The translations under genes were made by a program, and so were the position numbers. From CALLPQ01 sp964479275 (lineage in GTDB: Bacteria; Pseudomonadota; Alphaproteobacteria; Caulobacterales; Parvularculaceae), in assembly GCA_964479275.1 (NCBI GenBank), contig CAYZLR010000151.1:1-5530 (forward strand): a DNA stretch of 5,530 nucleotides, in the 5' to 3' direction. The notes under the pieces were generated by a model, which worked only from the letters and a program-made list of their open reading frames with translations, was not told the origin of the DNA and ran no database searches. How positions within the stretch are numbered: the first letter of the stretch is position 1; every line of letters starts with the position of its first letter. Below, one piece after another: positions 5,447 to 5,530 of the stretch.

Positions 5447-5530
5447 ATTGATTAATATAGATTTACAGCTTGAATTCACGACTGAAAATCCCCGTGTCGG
5501 CAGTTCGATTCTGTCCCTGGCCACCATTTT
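5447..5530 (+). repeat. Direct repeat copy 2: tRNA-Phe 3'-half attachment site
   Basis: From about 5480 the sequence equals the 3' half of tRNA-Phe: loop CTGAAAA with anticodon GAA (5484-5486), stem TCCCC, variable loop GTGTC, T arm GGCAG-TTCGATT-CTGTC, acceptor CCTGGCC (5516-5522) and encoded ACCA (5523-5526). The upstream bases do not complete the anticodon stem, D arm or 5' acceptor GGCCAGG, so this is not a whole gene. The better-preserved tRNA bases than in copy 1 fit a younger or functional att site, presumably facing host DNA to the right. The identity of the tRNA rests on the loop and anticodon. Confidence 0.75.

Larger units (their letters stand above)
3634..5530 (+). mobile_element. 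att-bounded cargo module carrying a KAP NTPase
   Basis: The two tRNA-Phe-derived repeats delimit one 1813-bp unit containing a single large gene and no integrase or transposase. The repeats share 20 bp of identical non-tRNA sequence (ATTGATTAATATAGATTTAC) on the same side of the tRNA part, so both neighbouring units have related right ends. This fits tandem accretion of elements at one tRNA site, or a duplication of the right end. Mobility is inferred only from the repeats. Confidence 0.5.

Noticed and set aside
5447..5530. A complete tRNA-Phe gene
   Set aside because: Only the anticodon loop to ACCA portion is present. The 5' acceptor, D arm and 5' anticodon stem are missing in both copies.

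Overview
The window looks like part of a small mobilisable, possibly autonomously replicating, genomic island from a low-GC marine-type gammaproteobacterium. Alteromonadales or Vibrionales are my best guess, from the AT-rich codon use, the tRNA-Phe sequence ending CCTGGCC-ACCA and the mix of plasmid- and satellite-like genes. The taxon is inferred, not proven.

Left part (1-1861, all minus strand): an apparent operon read right to left. It runs from a small AlpA/excisionase-like DNA-binding protein to a replication-initiator-like winged-helix protein, then a MobC-like relaxosome protein, then the first 81 residues of a MOBP-type relaxase that stops early. Between the replication gene and mobC (621-839) lie an RP4/IncP-like nic sequence (CCTATCCTGCC, a candidate oriT) and six GTAGTAA repeats in strict 11-bp phase (candidate iterons). 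The replication gene itself carries a 15-bp tandem repeat with two DnaA-box-like TTATCCAC words.

Middle (1862-3633): a divergent control region with an extended -10 promoter and spaced TACGARACT repeats drives a 389-residue protein on the plus strand. I do not recognise this protein; it has a CxxC...CxxxH putative zinc site and a C-terminal helix-turn-helix. A REP-like GGGGACA/TGTCCCC inverted repeat and a small two-helix membrane protein follow.

Right part (3634-5530): two 84-bp direct repeats (76/84 identical, 1813 bp apart) each contain the 3' half of a tRNA-Phe gene without its 5' half. These look like attachment-site remnants of integration into tRNA-Phe. Between them sits a single gene for a KAP-family P-loop NTPase, a family that includes the phage-exclusion protein PifA. 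The second repeat ends on the last base of the window.

Taken together: the left module would replicate and be mobilised in trans by a helper conjugative element, since its own relaxase is incomplete. The right module is an att-bounded cargo with a candidate defence gene. No integrase is visible, so insertion and excision would depend on a gene outside the window or on a helper.
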